Source: an uncultured Gammaproteobacteria bacterium (GTDB taxonomy: Bacteria > Pseudomonadota > Gammaproteobacteria > HK1). From it: a DNA stretch of 64,000 nucleotides. The stretch is from positions 5,543,694 to 5,607,693 of the forward strand of contig OY282378.1 in NCBI GenBank assembly GCA_958295835.1, written 5' to 3'. This document shows, in pieces, positions 54,683-63,933 of this stretch. Position 1 is the first letter of the stretch. Each line of letters begins with the position of its first letter. The notes beneath the pieces were generated by a model. It had not been told where the DNA came from, did not search any database, and was given only the letters and a program-made list of their open reading frames with translations. A program made the translations under genes and the position numbers.

Positions 54683-55357
54683 TCACCCGAGATGCGCGTT
54701 GAAGAAATCGAGGGTCCGCCGTCTCGCGAGCCTTGCCGCCGCTTCGTCGTAGCTCCCGCGGCGGTCGCAGTTGAAGCCGTGGCCCGCGTCGTAGACGTGG
54801 ACGGCGGCCTCGGGGTGCGCGGCCCTGATCTGCTCGACGTCGGAGAGGGGGATCCCCGCGTCGTGCTCGCCGAAGTGCATGAGCATGGGGCAGCGCGCCT
54901 TCTCGTCCTTGCAGGGGATGATCTGCCCGCCGTAGTAGACGACGGCGGCGCGTACGTCGAGCCGGGTACCGGCGAGAAATGAGATGGAGCCGCCCCAGCA
55001 GTACCCGACCGTACCGACCTCGAGCCCTTCGCCGGCCAGCACCGCGACCGCGGCGGCGACGTCCTTCACCGTATCGTCCCAGGAAAACTCTTCGCGAAGC
55101 TTGCGGCCCGTCGCCATGTCACTCGCCTCGTATCCGAGCTCGCAGTTCCTCTGCGACGAGCGGTCGTAGAGCGCGGGCGCGATGCAGGTGAATCCATCCG
55201 CCGCGAAGCTGTCGCACACCTCCCGGAGGTGGAGGTTGACGCCGAAGATCTCCTGCAGCACGACGAGGCCGCCGCACGCCGCGCCTCCGCTCGCATCGGC
55301 CCGGTAGGCGCCGAGGGAATGCCCGTCGGCAGCGGTCAGGGTGAGTGTCCGGCCCAT
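54683..55357 (-). CDS. Dienelactone hydrolase family protein
   Basis: A 224-residue alpha/beta hydrolase. LVVLQEIFGVNLHLREVCD carries the Glu, VGTVGYCWGGSISFLAG the Cys nucleophile, and YDAGHGFNCDRRGSYDE the His. DLH opens the lactone ring in chlorocatechol breakdown, but most paralogues have other ester or lactone substrates. It starts MGRTLTLTAADGHSLGAYRA. It precedes the Rpn remnant on the same strand by 16 bases. The 230-base gap between this gene and the acyl-CoA synthetase start holds no gene. Confidence 0.9.
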   Translation of the reverse strand: MGRTLTLTAADGHSLGAYRADASGGAACGGLVVLQEIFGVNLHLREVCDSFAADGFTCIAPALYDRSSQRNCELGYEASDMATGRKLREEFSWDDTVKDVAAAVAVLAGEGLEVGTVGYCWGGSISFLAGTRLDVRAAVVYYGGQIIPCKDEKARCPMLMHFGEHDAGIPLSDVEQIRAAHPEAAVHVYDAGHGFNCDRRGSYDEAAARLARRRTLDFFNAHLG

Positions 55358-55373
55358 GGGTTGATTCTCCCGA

Positions 55374-56138
55374 TCAAGCTGGTTTCGATGGTGTACCGCA
55401 CGCTCGGGCGCGCCGGCTCACGCGCTCCGCGCGATCCAGCAGTTCGACGCCGGTCTCACATTCGATGATCGACTCGCCGACCTCGGCGAAACGTTCCGCA
55501 TCCGCGATGCCGTCCAGCAGTCCGGAAAGCCGTTCGGCCGTCTCGGCATCGAACCTGCGTGCCGCAAGGCGGCTCAACAGTGCCCGTTCTTCGCTCCGGC
55601 CTCGTTCGATGCCCTGTTCGATGCCCTGTTGAAACCATTGTGCCACCCACTCCTTCGCCCGCGCCTCCAGCAACGTTGCCATGTCTTCTCCTTCCAGCGC
55701 TTGCAGCGGCGGCAGCGCCTCGCCGCTGCGCGTCAACGGCAGGTGCCGCGCCCGCTCGTACAGCGCCTCCCTGAATCCCCGGGCCTCCGGCCCACCGAAC
55801 CTCCCGAACACATCCGTCAACGTCCGTACCAGACCCGCCGCCGAAGCGCTGTTCTCCAGCTCGATGAGCGCCGACACCCAATTCTCCGCCGGCAAATCCT
55901 GGGCGCCGAGCGCCCTCGCGTCAATCAGCACGTAGCGTTGCGAGGGTTGAAGCCGTGCCAGGAACCCGCCCGCCGGTGCGATCGTCCTCCCCACTTCCAC
56001 CGCCGCCGTCCAGCGTCGCTCGCCGTTGTAGACCACGATGGGCAGCACCGGCGGCAGCGTACCTGACTCGCGCAACACCCCATGACGGATCAGCTCCTGA
56101 TGCACCAGGGCGGTATAGGACAGGATACGCGCCGTCAT
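55374..56138 (-). pseudogene. 5'-truncated Rpn/YhgA-type nuclease-transposase
   Basis: From an in-frame ATG at 56138 the product is LSYTALVHQELIRHGVLRES, PVLPIVVYNGERRWTAAVEV and a C-terminal part with ERGRSEERALLSRLAARRFD, as in recombination-promoting (Rpn) nucleases. The N-terminal PD-(D/E)XK part, with the Asp and the EFQS-type motif that should precede this, is missing; the upstream sequence is in another frame or unrelated. The remaining protein (254 residues) would lack catalysis. Confidence 0.75.
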
Positions 56139-56321
56139 GCCGCGGACCCGCGGGGTCGAAGCCGTTGAATGACATGCGGGTACTCCGGGAGACCTCCGGG
56201 GCTGCGACACTGCCCGCGTGAACGCCGTTGGCGCCGCCTGTCCCGATAAGGCATCCTGAAAACCGAACCTGCCGAAGACCGGTCAACCGGAAGAGCATGA
56301 CCACACGCAAGAGGAAGCCGA

Positions 56322-57098
56322 GTGATGGACTACACCTGTATTCGTACCGAAACGAGGGGCGCGGTCGGCCTGGTGGTGCTCGATCGACCCAAGGTGCTGA
56401 ACGCGCTCAACCAGGCGCTGATCGAGGAGCTGGGCGATGCGCTCGCCGGCTTCGACGCCGACGACGCCATCGGCGCGATGGTCGTCACCGGCAACGAGAA
56501 GGCGTTCGCGGCCGGCGCCGACATCTCGGAAATGGTGGACAAGAACGCGATGGACATGTTCACCGCCCACCATTTCGCGGGGTGGGCGCGCATCGAGGGC
56601 GTGCGCAAGCCGGTCATCGCGGCCGTCGCCGGCTACGCGCTCGGGGGCGGCTGCGAGCTGGCGATGGCCTGCGATATCGTCATCGCCGCCGACAACGCCC
56701 GCTTCGGGCAGCCGGAGATCAAGCTCGGGGTGCCGCCCGGGCTCGGCGGCACCCAGCGCCTGCCACGCGTGGCCGGCAAGGCGAAGGCGATGGATCTCTG
56801 CCTCACCGCGCGCATGATGGACGCGGACGAGGCCGAGCGCAGCGGGCTCGCGAGCCGCGTCGTGCCCCTCGACCGCCTGCTCGACGAGGCGATGGAGGCC
56901 GCGCAGGTCATCGCGTCGATGTCGCTTCCCGCGGTGCTGATGGTCAAGGAGGCCATCGACCGGGCCTACGAGACCACCCTCGAATCCGGGCTTGACGCCG
57001 AGCGGGGATTGTTCAACATGGCGTTCTCCACCGCCGACAAGCACGAAGGGATGCGTGCATTCCTCGACAAGCGGACGGCGCGATGGAAGCATCGCTGA
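56322..57098 (+). CDS. Enoyl-CoA hydratase (crotonase family)
   Basis: A 258-residue crotonase. RGAVGLVVLDRPKVLNALN opens the fold; the oxyanion hole residues are in KAFAAGADISEMV and VAGYALGGGCELAMACDIV; the two catalytic Glu are in the latter and in LGVPPGLGGTQRL. It hydrates 2-enoyl-CoA in fatty-acid or phenylacetate-like pathways. It fits the acyl-CoA synthetase nearby but is on the other strand. The ATG pair at 56322/56325 leaves the start open by one codon. Confidence 0.93.
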   Translation: MMDYTCIRTETRGAVGLVVLDRPKVLNALNQALIEELGDALAGFDADDAIGAMVVTGNEKAFAAGADISEMVDKNAMDMFTAHHFAGWARIEGVRKPVIAAVAGYALGGGCELAMACDIVIAADNARFGQPEIKLGVPPGLGGTQRLPRVAGKAKAMDLCLTARMMDADEAERSGLASRVVPLDRLLDEAMEAAQVIASMSLPAVLMVKEAIDRAYETTLESGLDAERGLFNMAFSTADKHEGMRAFLDKRTARWKHR

Positions 57099-57227
57099 AC
57101 GGTCGTTCTCGGACGTGGCGAGAGCTCGTGTCCGAGCGGGGGCGGCGCCGCGCGGTGTGGTAACGGCATGACGCGCCGCATGATCGGCAACACACTCGGC
57201 AAACCAGGATACGAAGGAGGAACAGTT

Positions 57228-58205
57228 GTGAGACATCGTTTCAGGGGCTTCATCCAGGGCACCGTCTGCGCCGGATTCCTGGCGCTGGCTGCTCCCGGCA
57301 TCGCCGCGGAAAAGATCACGTTGAACGACAATCCGTACCCGTCGTTCCAGGCCATCATGAACTTGCTGATCGTCCTCTTCGAAGAGAAGCTGGGCTACGT
57401 CGTCGAAACCAAGCCGGCGGACAACGCGGTCACCTACGCCGGGATGCACGCCGGCGAAGGCGACATCGACATACACGTCGACGCCTGGCTGCCGAACCAG
57501 AAGGATTTCCACCAGAAGTACGTCGTCGAAGAAGGAACGGTGGTTTACAGCGACAAGCACTATATCGGCAGCAGCGGCTTCTGCGTGCCCGATTACTTCT
57601 CCGAGGAGCACAACGTCAAGTCCATCTTCGACCTGGCCAGGCCCGAGGTATCGAAGCAGCTCGATTCCGACGGCGACGGAAAGGGCGAGATCTGGATAGG
57701 ACGATCGGGCTGGATCGCCACCAACGAGAACATGATCAAGACCCGGGATTACGGGCTCCTCGGGAACAACCAGTGGGTGAGGACGGCTCCCGGCGCCCAT
57801 TACGCGGCGCTCGCCGACGCGGTCAAGAAACGCAAGGGATATGCCGGATACTGCTGGAAGCCGGATTCGGTCTGGCAGGCCTACGGGCTGGTGCAGCTCG
57901 AAGAGCCGGAGAACGACGGCAAGGGCTGCTGGAAGCAGATCACCCAGAAGGAAGATCCCGACTGGTTCGAGAAATCGAAGATCACCTGCGCCAGCGCACC
58001 GAAGCAGATCCAGTTCGCGTGGTCCAGGAGCCTGGAGAAGCGCGCCCCCCTCGCCACCCAGTTGCTGGCCAGCATCCAGTTGGACATCGATCTGGTCACC
58101 GAGTGGGCCTACGAAGTGGGCTTCAGGAAGCGTGACGCACGCGAAGTCGTCTCCGAATGGATCACGGCGCACCCGGAACGCGTCGACGGCTGGTTCGGGT
58201 TGTAA
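57228..58205 (+). CDS. Glycine betaine-type ABC transporter binding protein (ProX-like)
   Basis: A 325-residue periplasmic binding protein. The GTG at 57228 follows AAGGAGG by 7 bases and gives a signal peptide (RHRFRGFIQGTVCAGFLALA, cleavage after GIAA). The mature part has ITLNDNPYPSFQAIMNLLIV, GEGDIDIHVDAWLPNQKDF and GYCWKPDSVWQAYGLVQLEE, the OpuAC/ProX pattern. The substrate is a quaternary ammonium compound such as glycine betaine or a related betaine. Length and Cys pairs (FCVP, GYCW, KGCW, ITCA) set it apart from E. coli ProX. Confidence 0.88.
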   Translation: MRHRFRGFIQGTVCAGFLALAAPGIAAEKITLNDNPYPSFQAIMNLLIVLFEEKLGYVVETKPADNAVTYAGMHAGEGDIDIHVDAWLPNQKDFHQKYVVEEGTVVYSDKHYIGSSGFCVPDYFSEEHNVKSIFDLARPEVSKQLDSDGDGKGEIWIGRSGWIATNENMIKTRDYGLLGNNQWVRTAPGAHYAALADAVKKRKGYAGYCWKPDSVWQAYGLVQLEEPENDGKGCWKQITQKEDPDWFEKSKITCASAPKQIQFAWSRSLEKRAPLATQLLASIQLDIDLVTEWAYEVGFRKRDAREVVSEWITAHPERVDGWFGL

Positions 58206-58227
58206 CGAGCCCTCTCGAATCCACGGA

Positions 58228-58259
58228 AGCCGGACCAGATGGACCCATCCGGTCCGGCT
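58228..58259 (+). terminator. Hairpin between the binding-protein and ATPase genes
   Basis: AGCCGGACC (58228-58236) pairs with GGTCCGGCT (58251-58259) around a 14-base loop, 22 bases after the binding-protein stop. TCTTCTCC follows, a weak T-rich run. It can attenuate transcription so that the binding protein is made in excess over the ATPase and permease, as between ehuB and ehuC. Confidence 0.6.
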
Positions 58260-58328
58260 CTTCTCCCGATACGCCTTCTTCACCGTGTTTCGACACCGTA
58301 GCGTGCCGTCCCGTCCACGCCCGACGAC

Positions 58329-59411
58329 ATGATGGCCGGTGACATGACCGCCCCACCGTCCGCCAGCGCCATCGAGATCAGAAACGTCTGGAAGGTCTTT
58401 GGCGAACGCGAGGCCGAGGCGCTGGCGGAAGTTCAGCGCAACGGCATTTCCAAGCAACAGGCCCTGGAGCGGTACAACTGCGTCATCGGCGTGGCCGACG
58501 TCAGCCTCGAGATACGGCGCGGCGAGATATTCTGCGTCATGGGCCTGTCGGGCAGCGGCAAGTCGACCCTGGTCCGCCACATCAACCGGCTGCTGGAGCC
58601 CAGCGCGGGCGACATCCGTGTCAACGGCCGCGACGTCCTGGCCCTCTCCCCGAAGGAGCTGCGGCAATTTCGCAATGAGCACATTGCGATGGTCTTCCAG
58701 AACTTCGCCCTGATGCCGCACCGATCCGTGCTGGACAACATCGCCATGCCCCTGGAGATCAGGCGCATTCCGAAGAACCGGCGACGGGCAACGGCGGAGA
58801 AGGTTCTGGCCATGGTGGAATTGAGCGGTTGGGGGGACAGGTTCGCCCATGAGCTCTCGGGCGGCATGCAGCAGCGTGTCGGACTCGCGCGAGCGTTGGC
58901 GGTAGATGCCGGGATCCTGTTGATGGACGAGCCGTTCAGCGCCCTCGATCCCCTCATACGCCGCCAGTTGCAGGACGAGTTCATGCAGCTCGCCTCGATC
59001 ATGAACAGGACGACGGTATTCATCACCCACGATCTGGACGAAGCCGTCCGTATCGGCCACCGGATTGCCATCATGCGGGACGGCCGCATCGTTCAAACCG
59101 GGACGCCGGAGGAGATCGTGCTGCACCCGGCGGACGGCTACGTGGCGGACTTCGTCGCGGGCATCTCCCGCCTCAAGGTCGTACGGGCCCATGCCGTCAT
59201 GCAACCGCCGGAGGCATACGAGCGCGTGCATGGCCCCCTCCCCGGCGATCTCCCCGGCTTCGACCAGAACGCGAAGCTGGACGTACTGATGAAAGCGGCC
59301 GTCGACTCCGACGCTCCCATCGCCATTACGGACGATGCGAACCGTCGAATCGGCGTGGTCACCCGTTCCTGCCTGTTGAAGGCCGTCATCGAAGGCACGG
59401 AGGCATCATGA
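58329..59411 (+). CDS. Glycine betaine-type ABC transporter ATPase (ProV-like)
   Basis: A 360-residue ATPase. Walker A is VMGLSGSGKSTLVRH, the signature is ELSGGMQQRVGLARALA, Walker B is ILLMDEPFSALDPLIRRQ and the switch is ITHDLDEAV. It has the insert after the N-terminal strand (EAEALAEVQRNGISKQQALE) typical of ProV/OpuAA and a C-terminal regulatory part reduced to a short CBS-like segment (DVLMKAAVDSDAPIAITDD). The stop overlaps the permease ATG (ATGA). The start may be at 58329, 58332 or 58344. Confidence 0.9.
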   Translation: MMAGDMTAPPSASAIEIRNVWKVFGEREAEALAEVQRNGISKQQALERYNCVIGVADVSLEIRRGEIFCVMGLSGSGKSTLVRHINRLLEPSAGDIRVNGRDVLALSPKELRQFRNEHIAMVFQNFALMPHRSVLDNIAMPLEIRRIPKNRRRATAEKVLAMVELSGWGDRFAHELSGGMQQRVGLARALAVDAGILLMDEPFSALDPLIRRQLQDEFMQLASIMNRTTVFITHDLDEAVRIGHRIAIMRDGRIVQTGTPEEIVLHPADGYVADFVAGISRLKVVRAHAVMQPPEAYERVHGPLPGDLPGFDQNAKLDVLMKAAVDSDAPIAITDDANRRIGVVTRSCLLKAVIEGTEAS

Positions 59412-60958
59412 AGAACGAGGCGGTCGGCAACGGCGCGGCCAGTGGCGCGACCGGTGGCCCGGTCAAGACGACGGACGATCGGGGAGGATCGATCCGGCAC
59501 TTCGTCGGAGCCAATGCCGCGTACTACGAACGGCAGTTCGACCTGATAGGGAACCGGTCCGGCTTTACGTGGAGCTTCAACCTCGCCGCGGCCTTGCTCG
59601 GGCCGATCTGGTACGGCATGCGCGGATTATGGAAGTGGGGCCTGCCCTTCACGGTTCTGGAGGCGTTCTCCCTGGCCCAGACAGGCCGGGGCCTGTGGGG
59701 TGATCTCACGGCCGAAGTCACCTCCCGCATCACGGCGATGGAGCTCCAACTGAACATACGCCGCGGGCAACTGGAGGCGGCGATCAAGGACAACGCGGAC
59801 AACGTGGACGCCTTCCGCCGCAACATCGAGGGGCTGGAGAAGATCGTCGAGCAGGCGCAGATCGAATTTCAGCAGATCGAGGCATCGCGGATCTGGATCG
59901 TAAGCTTCGGAGTCGCGATGCTGCTGGCGGTGAAAGTGGTGGAGGGGGTGCTTGCCAACCCGTCGCTCGAACACCGGTACTCCGAATGGCTCTCCGATCG
60001 CACCATCAAGGCCGGGATCGATGCATCCGGAGTGGCGTTGAGCGCCCTCTTCGTCGTGCTCGTCCATGCCGTGAGCGTGTTCCACTTCGGATCGTCCGAT
60101 CTGGTCGCCGTCCTCGACGGCTTTCCCACCCGCCCCGAATTCCGCCTGGCCGCGATCGGCTGGATCGAAGTCGCGTTCGACTACGCGAGCCTCACCGGGG
60201 ACAAGGTGTTCGACGGCATCAGCTTCGGGATCCGCAAGGTCCTCGACTTCCTGGAAGTCGTGTTCGTCCGGACCCCCTGGATCGTGATCGCTTCCTTCAT
60301 CGTCACGTTGACCGCGCTGTCGGCGGGACCCCGCGCGGCAATCCACGCGGGCGCGTTTCTCGCATTCATGGGCCTGGTCGGGCTGTGGACTCTGTCCATG
60401 CAGACCCTGGCGTTGCTGGGGACGGCAGCCCTCATCAGCATCGGGATCGGCATACCGCTCGGCATTTTCTGCGCCCGCCGGCCTCGCATCTATACCGTGA
60501 TTCGGCCGATCCTGGATTTTCAGCAGACGATGCCGGCCTTCGTGTACATGATCCCGATCATCGCGTTCTTCGGCGCCGGCAAGCCGGCGGCGGTGGTGAC
60601 GTGCCTGATCTTCGGCACACCGCCCGTGATCCGGCTGACCGTACTGGGGCTTCGCGGCGTGCCCGAGTCCATACGGGAGGCGGCGATTGCCTACGGCGCT
60701 TCGAGCTGGTACCTGATGACGAAGGTGGATCTGCCGCTCGCCGCACCGTCGATCCGCGCGGGAATGAACCAGACCATCCTGTTGAGCCTGCTGACCGTCG
60801 TGGTCGCGTCGCTGATTGGCGCGAAAGGGCTCGGCGAGGACGTGCTCGAAGCGTTGCAGTACGCATCCGTCGGCCAGGGGCTCCTTGCCGGACTCGCGAT
60901 CCTGTTCATCGCCATGATGCTCGACCGGGTGATCCAGGGCAAACGCAAGGGCGTGTGA
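59408..60958 (+). CDS. Glycine betaine-type ABC permease (ProW-like) with DUF2628-like N-terminus
   Basis: A 516-residue permease. Residues 30 to about 90 (HFVGANAAYYERQFDLIGNR, FNLAAALLGPIWYGMRGLWK) resemble DUF2628, a small membrane domain. Residues 110-160 form a coiled coil (MELQLNIRRGQLEAAIKDNA, NIEGLEKIVEQAQIEFQQIE). The transport core of ProW starts near 300, with IGIGIPLGIFCARRPRIYTV, PILDFQQTMPAFVYMIPIIA, GVPESIREAAIAYGASSWYL (EAA loop) and SLIGAKGLGEDVLEALQYAS. E. coli ProW has 354 residues, so about 160 are extra. It completes the transporter operon. Confidence 0.88.
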   Translation: MKNEAVGNGAASGATGGPVKTTDDRGGSIRHFVGANAAYYERQFDLIGNRSGFTWSFNLAAALLGPIWYGMRGLWKWGLPFTVLEAFSLAQTGRGLWGDLTAEVTSRITAMELQLNIRRGQLEAAIKDNADNVDAFRRNIEGLEKIVEQAQIEFQQIEASRIWIVSFGVAMLLAVKVVEGVLANPSLEHRYSEWLSDRTIKAGIDASGVALSALFVVLVHAVSVFHFGSSDLVAVLDGFPTRPEFRLAAIGWIEVAFDYASLTGDKVFDGISFGIRKVLDFLEVVFVRTPWIVIASFIVTLTALSAGPRAAIHAGAFLAFMGLVGLWTLSMQTLALLGTAALISIGIGIPLGIFCARRPRIYTVIRPILDFQQTMPAFVYMIPIIAFFGAGKPAAVVTCLIFGTPPVIRLTVLGLRGVPESIREAAIAYGASSWYLMTKVDLPLAAPSIRAGMNQTILLSLLTVVVASLIGAKGLGEDVLEALQYASVGQGLLAGLAILFIAMMLDRVIQGKRKGV

Positions 60959-60969
60959 GAGGCGATGCC

Positions 60970-62880
60970 TTACGCCTCGCCGAATTTCATCCCATGGGTC
61001 GCAACGGGAAACCACAGAGGGAAGTGATCCAGCATCGCCACGAGGTCGGAGAGCAGGCCGGCCTCGCCGGAAATCCTCGCGCCGCTTTCCTCGAGACCGG
61101 CGAGGCCGATCTCTCCGAGAACGAACCTGCCGAGCGCGGAGCGTGACAGATCTACCGTCGCATCGGCGCGCGGGTCCGCGCCGTCGCGGTTGATCAGGAC
61201 CGCGTTGGTCAGCTCCGAATGACAGGCCTCCCCGGTCTCGCCCACGTTCCAGTTGATGACGAAGCCCGATCCGACGGCCTTCGATCCATTGAGCCTGATG
61301 CTCAGCGCATTCAGGGCGAGCAGCACGCTCATGCCCTTGGTGACGTCACGCAGGGTCCGGGGATTCTTCGTCCCCGCCGGCACCCCGTTGCGCAGCTCCT
61401 GGGCGGCCGAGAGGTAGGCGTTGCGCCACGTCGCGTTCTCCGCCCCGTAGCCAAGCTGGGTATGGGCGGCCGCGGCGAGCGCGCGCGCCTCCCCGTGGTC
61501 CGGCTCCGCCCAGAGCACCTGGTCGAGAACGTGCACGACCCAGCGGTAGTCGCCCCGCTCCAGATCGTCCCTCGCTCTCGCGACGACCGCGTCCACGCCG
61601 CCCATGTACGCCAGCGTCTTCCTCGCCAGCTCGCGCGGGGGCAGCGGATCGAGGGTGGCGGGATTGCCGTCGTACCAGCCCAGGTAGTAGGCGTAGATGC
61701 CGCGGACGTTGTGCTTGAGAGCGCCGTAGTAGCCCCGCAGATGCCACAGCCGGGCCAGGGAGGGAGGAAATTCGATCGCTTCCGCGATCTCGGAGGGAAC
61801 GTATCCATGGCTCATCAGCCGCAGGGTCTGGTCGTGCATGTACCTGATGCCGTCGCGCTGCTGGCCCAGAAACGTCCTGACCTCCGATCGGCCGAACACC
61901 GGCCAGTTGTGGCCGCTCAGCAGGATCTCCGTTTCTTCATACTGCAAGGATCTTGCAACGGAGTCCGCCCACTGCATGGCGTCGCGCGGGAACGCGCCAC
62001 GAATCGTGTAGACGTTGTGAAGGCACATGTAGCAGTTGTCGGCGACGTGCAGCGTCCGGTGCTTCGGGATGTAGCAATGCATCCCGGAGGGCGCCTCGCC
62101 CGGCGCATACATGAAATCGAGGTCGATACCGTCGATCGTCAGGCGCCCCCCCTGCGTTCCGATAATGTCCGTGGGCTCGATGAAGGTGACCTCGCCTCCT
62201 TCGATCGCCTGCCCGAGACCGGTATCGACGATTCCCGTCGGACCCGGCGGGAGGTTCTCGCCGTACATGTAGCTGTTCCGTGACGCCATGCCTTCGGCAG
62301 CCAGGCCCTGCTCCTTGAGCACCCACTCGGAGAAGCCGTCCGAAGCGATCACCCTGACCCTTCCGCTGCTCACGTCTTCATCGGAGATCACGCCCTTGAC
62401 GCCGCCGAAGTGGTCGGAATGGGTATGGGAGTAGACGACGGCCATGATCGGCCGCTCCCCGACGTGCTCGTAAAGGAGGTTCAGCGCATAGGCGGCGGTC
62501 TCCACCGTGGTCAACGGGTCGATGACGATATATCCGGTGTCGGTCTCGACGAAGGTGACGTTGGCCAGCGATTCGCCGCGGACCTGGTAGACGCCGTCCG
62601 TGACCTTGAACAGGCCACGGTAGTTGTTGAGCAGCGCATGCCGCCAGAGACTCGGATGCACTGTTTCCGGCGCGTCGCCGTGCAGGAAGTCCTCGAATGC
62701 CTCGTGGTGCCAGACGACGCCTCCGCCGGCATCCGTGATCGCCGGATCTTCCGGTCGATGAAGCAATCCGCGGCTCGCGAACTCGAAGTCCCGGCGATCC
62801 TCCCAATCGAAGACGGGATCACGGCAGGCGGCGCGATGCGCCTGCTTCGTGCAAGTCGTGGGCTGGTCGGGATCCGTCAT
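60970..62880 (-). CDS. Alkylsulfatase of the metallo-beta-lactamase superfamily (SdsA1-like)
   Basis: A 636-residue enzyme that hydrolyses primary alkyl sulfates such as SDS. The ATG at 62880 (MTDPDQPTTCTKQAHRAACR) is chosen because family similarity begins shortly after it (FEFASRGLLHRPEDPAITDA). The zinc motif is VVYSHTHSDHFGGVKGV, with later ligands in MHCYIPKHRTLHVADNCYMC and EILLSGHNWPVFGR. The middle dimerisation part (LRGYYGALKHNVRGIYAYYL) and the C-terminal SCP2-like part (VINWNVGETGEACHSELTNA) are both present. No signal peptide is visible, which differs from secreted SdsA1. It converges on proW with an 11-base gap. Confidence 0.92.
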   Translation of the reverse strand: MTDPDQPTTCTKQAHRAACRDPVFDWEDRRDFEFASRGLLHRPEDPAITDAGGGVVWHHEAFEDFLHGDAPETVHPSLWRHALLNNYRGLFKVTDGVYQVRGESLANVTFVETDTGYIVIDPLTTVETAAYALNLLYEHVGERPIMAVVYSHTHSDHFGGVKGVISDEDVSSGRVRVIASDGFSEWVLKEQGLAAEGMASRNSYMYGENLPPGPTGIVDTGLGQAIEGGEVTFIEPTDIIGTQGGRLTIDGIDLDFMYAPGEAPSGMHCYIPKHRTLHVADNCYMCLHNVYTIRGAFPRDAMQWADSVARSLQYEETEILLSGHNWPVFGRSEVRTFLGQQRDGIRYMHDQTLRLMSHGYVPSEIAEAIEFPPSLARLWHLRGYYGALKHNVRGIYAYYLGWYDGNPATLDPLPPRELARKTLAYMGGVDAVVARARDDLERGDYRWVVHVLDQVLWAEPDHGEARALAAAAHTQLGYGAENATWRNAYLSAAQELRNGVPAGTKNPRTLRDVTKGMSVLLALNALSIRLNGSKAVGSGFVINWNVGETGEACHSELTNAVLINRDGADPRADATVDLSRSALGRFVLGEIGLAGLEESGARISGEAGLLSDLVAMLDHFPLWFPVATHGMKFGEA

Positions 62881-63016
62881 CGATGGCTCTCGGGTTTCCG
62901 GATTCAAGGCGCCCGGATCCCGGCTGGCAGGCGATCCGTCGCGCAGGTGTCGCCCGACGACCGGAGGACCCTCACGCCAACGGGTTGCCAAACAATCGGA
63001 GCGACCGCCGGTACGG

Positions 63017-63811
63017 TCATGCCCCGGCGGGCTTGTATCCCACGAAATGGGTGGGCCGCAGGAAGCCCAGCTCGATGACGCTCTGCTTCCGCGTGCTGCT
63101 CTCGAGTCGATGTTCCGCCATCTCCTTGCCGACCAGCCCCACCAGCGCCCGGTAGCTGTCGCCCGAGAGGGTCGCCAGCTCGTGCTTGATCTCGTCCTTG
63201 TACCACTCGTTCCGGTCCACGAGTCGTACCTGCTCGAAGCCCGAACGTTGCAGCGCCTCGCGGGTCTGATCGAGGGTTTCCATCCGGAAGTCCAACCGGA
63301 CGAAGTCAAGCCATTCCCGCGCCACGGAGGTATATGTTTCGTCCCCGCCGCGAAGCCAGTCGCTGCCGGCGAACACCCCGCCCGGTTCGAGCACCCGATG
63401 GACGTCGGCATAGCACGCCGCCTTGTCCGGTATGTGAACGATGGCGTCCTTGCTGAACACCATGCCGAAGGTCGCGTCGTCGAACGGCAAGGGTCCGGGG
63501 GTGACCAGTCGGAAGCTGATTCGCTCCGCGAGCCCGGCCGCCGTTGCCCGCTCGCGGGCCTGGGCGACGAGATGCGGCTCGACGTCGATGCCCAGAACAC
63601 TGCGCGCTCGATACGTTTCGACCAACGCGACGGCGGCGGCGCCCAGGCCGCAGCCGATGTCCAGGACGTGCCGGCCGCCGACGTCCACGTCGCGCAGCAT
63701 CGCGGCCACCTCCTCGGAGCCGCCGGGTGAGAGGTATCCGTCTCCCCACATCCACTGCAAGGCGGCATTCACGTTGTCGGTATATTGGGATTTCCGTTCG
63801 GGTTCCGGCAT
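63017..63811 (-). CDS. SAM-dependent N-methyltransferase, phosphoethanolamine/glycine-type
   Basis: A 264-residue class I methyltransferase. The ATG at 63811 follows GAAGGAGCCC and gives MPEPERKSQYTDNVNAALQW. The SAM motif is VLDIGCGLGAAAVALVE, with VLGIDVEPHLVAQARERA and MVFSKDAIVHIPDKAACYAD after it. The last segment is characteristic of phosphoethanolamine methyltransferases and related enzymes that build choline or betaine precursors. The C-terminal part (HRLESSTRKQSVIELGFLRP) differs from these, so the acceptor is unsure. It follows gcvP by 122 bases and may be co-transcribed. Confidence 0.8.
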   Translation of the reverse strand: MPEPERKSQYTDNVNAALQWMWGDGYLSPGGSEEVAAMLRDVDVGGRHVLDIGCGLGAAAVALVETYRARSVLGIDVEPHLVAQARERATAAGLAERISFRLVTPGPLPFDDATFGMVFSKDAIVHIPDKAACYADVHRVLEPGGVFAGSDWLRGGDETYTSVAREWLDFVRLDFRMETLDQTREALQRSGFEQVRLVDRNEWYKDEIKHELATLSGDSYRALVGLVGKEMAEHRLESSTRKQSVIELGFLRPTHFVGYKPAGA

Positions 63812-63933
63812 GGGCTCCTTCCCTTCTCCCCTGTCGATCACCATTTTTGCAAAGCAACGTCGCTCGCGGCGGCCGGACTCCCGCTTCCACGGGACATCGT
63901 GGAACGGCGCAGGGCAGGACGCCGGCTCATGCT

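Noticed and set aside
56283..59231. 982-codon open frame on the minus strand across the hydratase, proX and proV genes
   Set aside because: It spans three well-supported genes on the other strand and their spacers, and encodes no recognisable protein.
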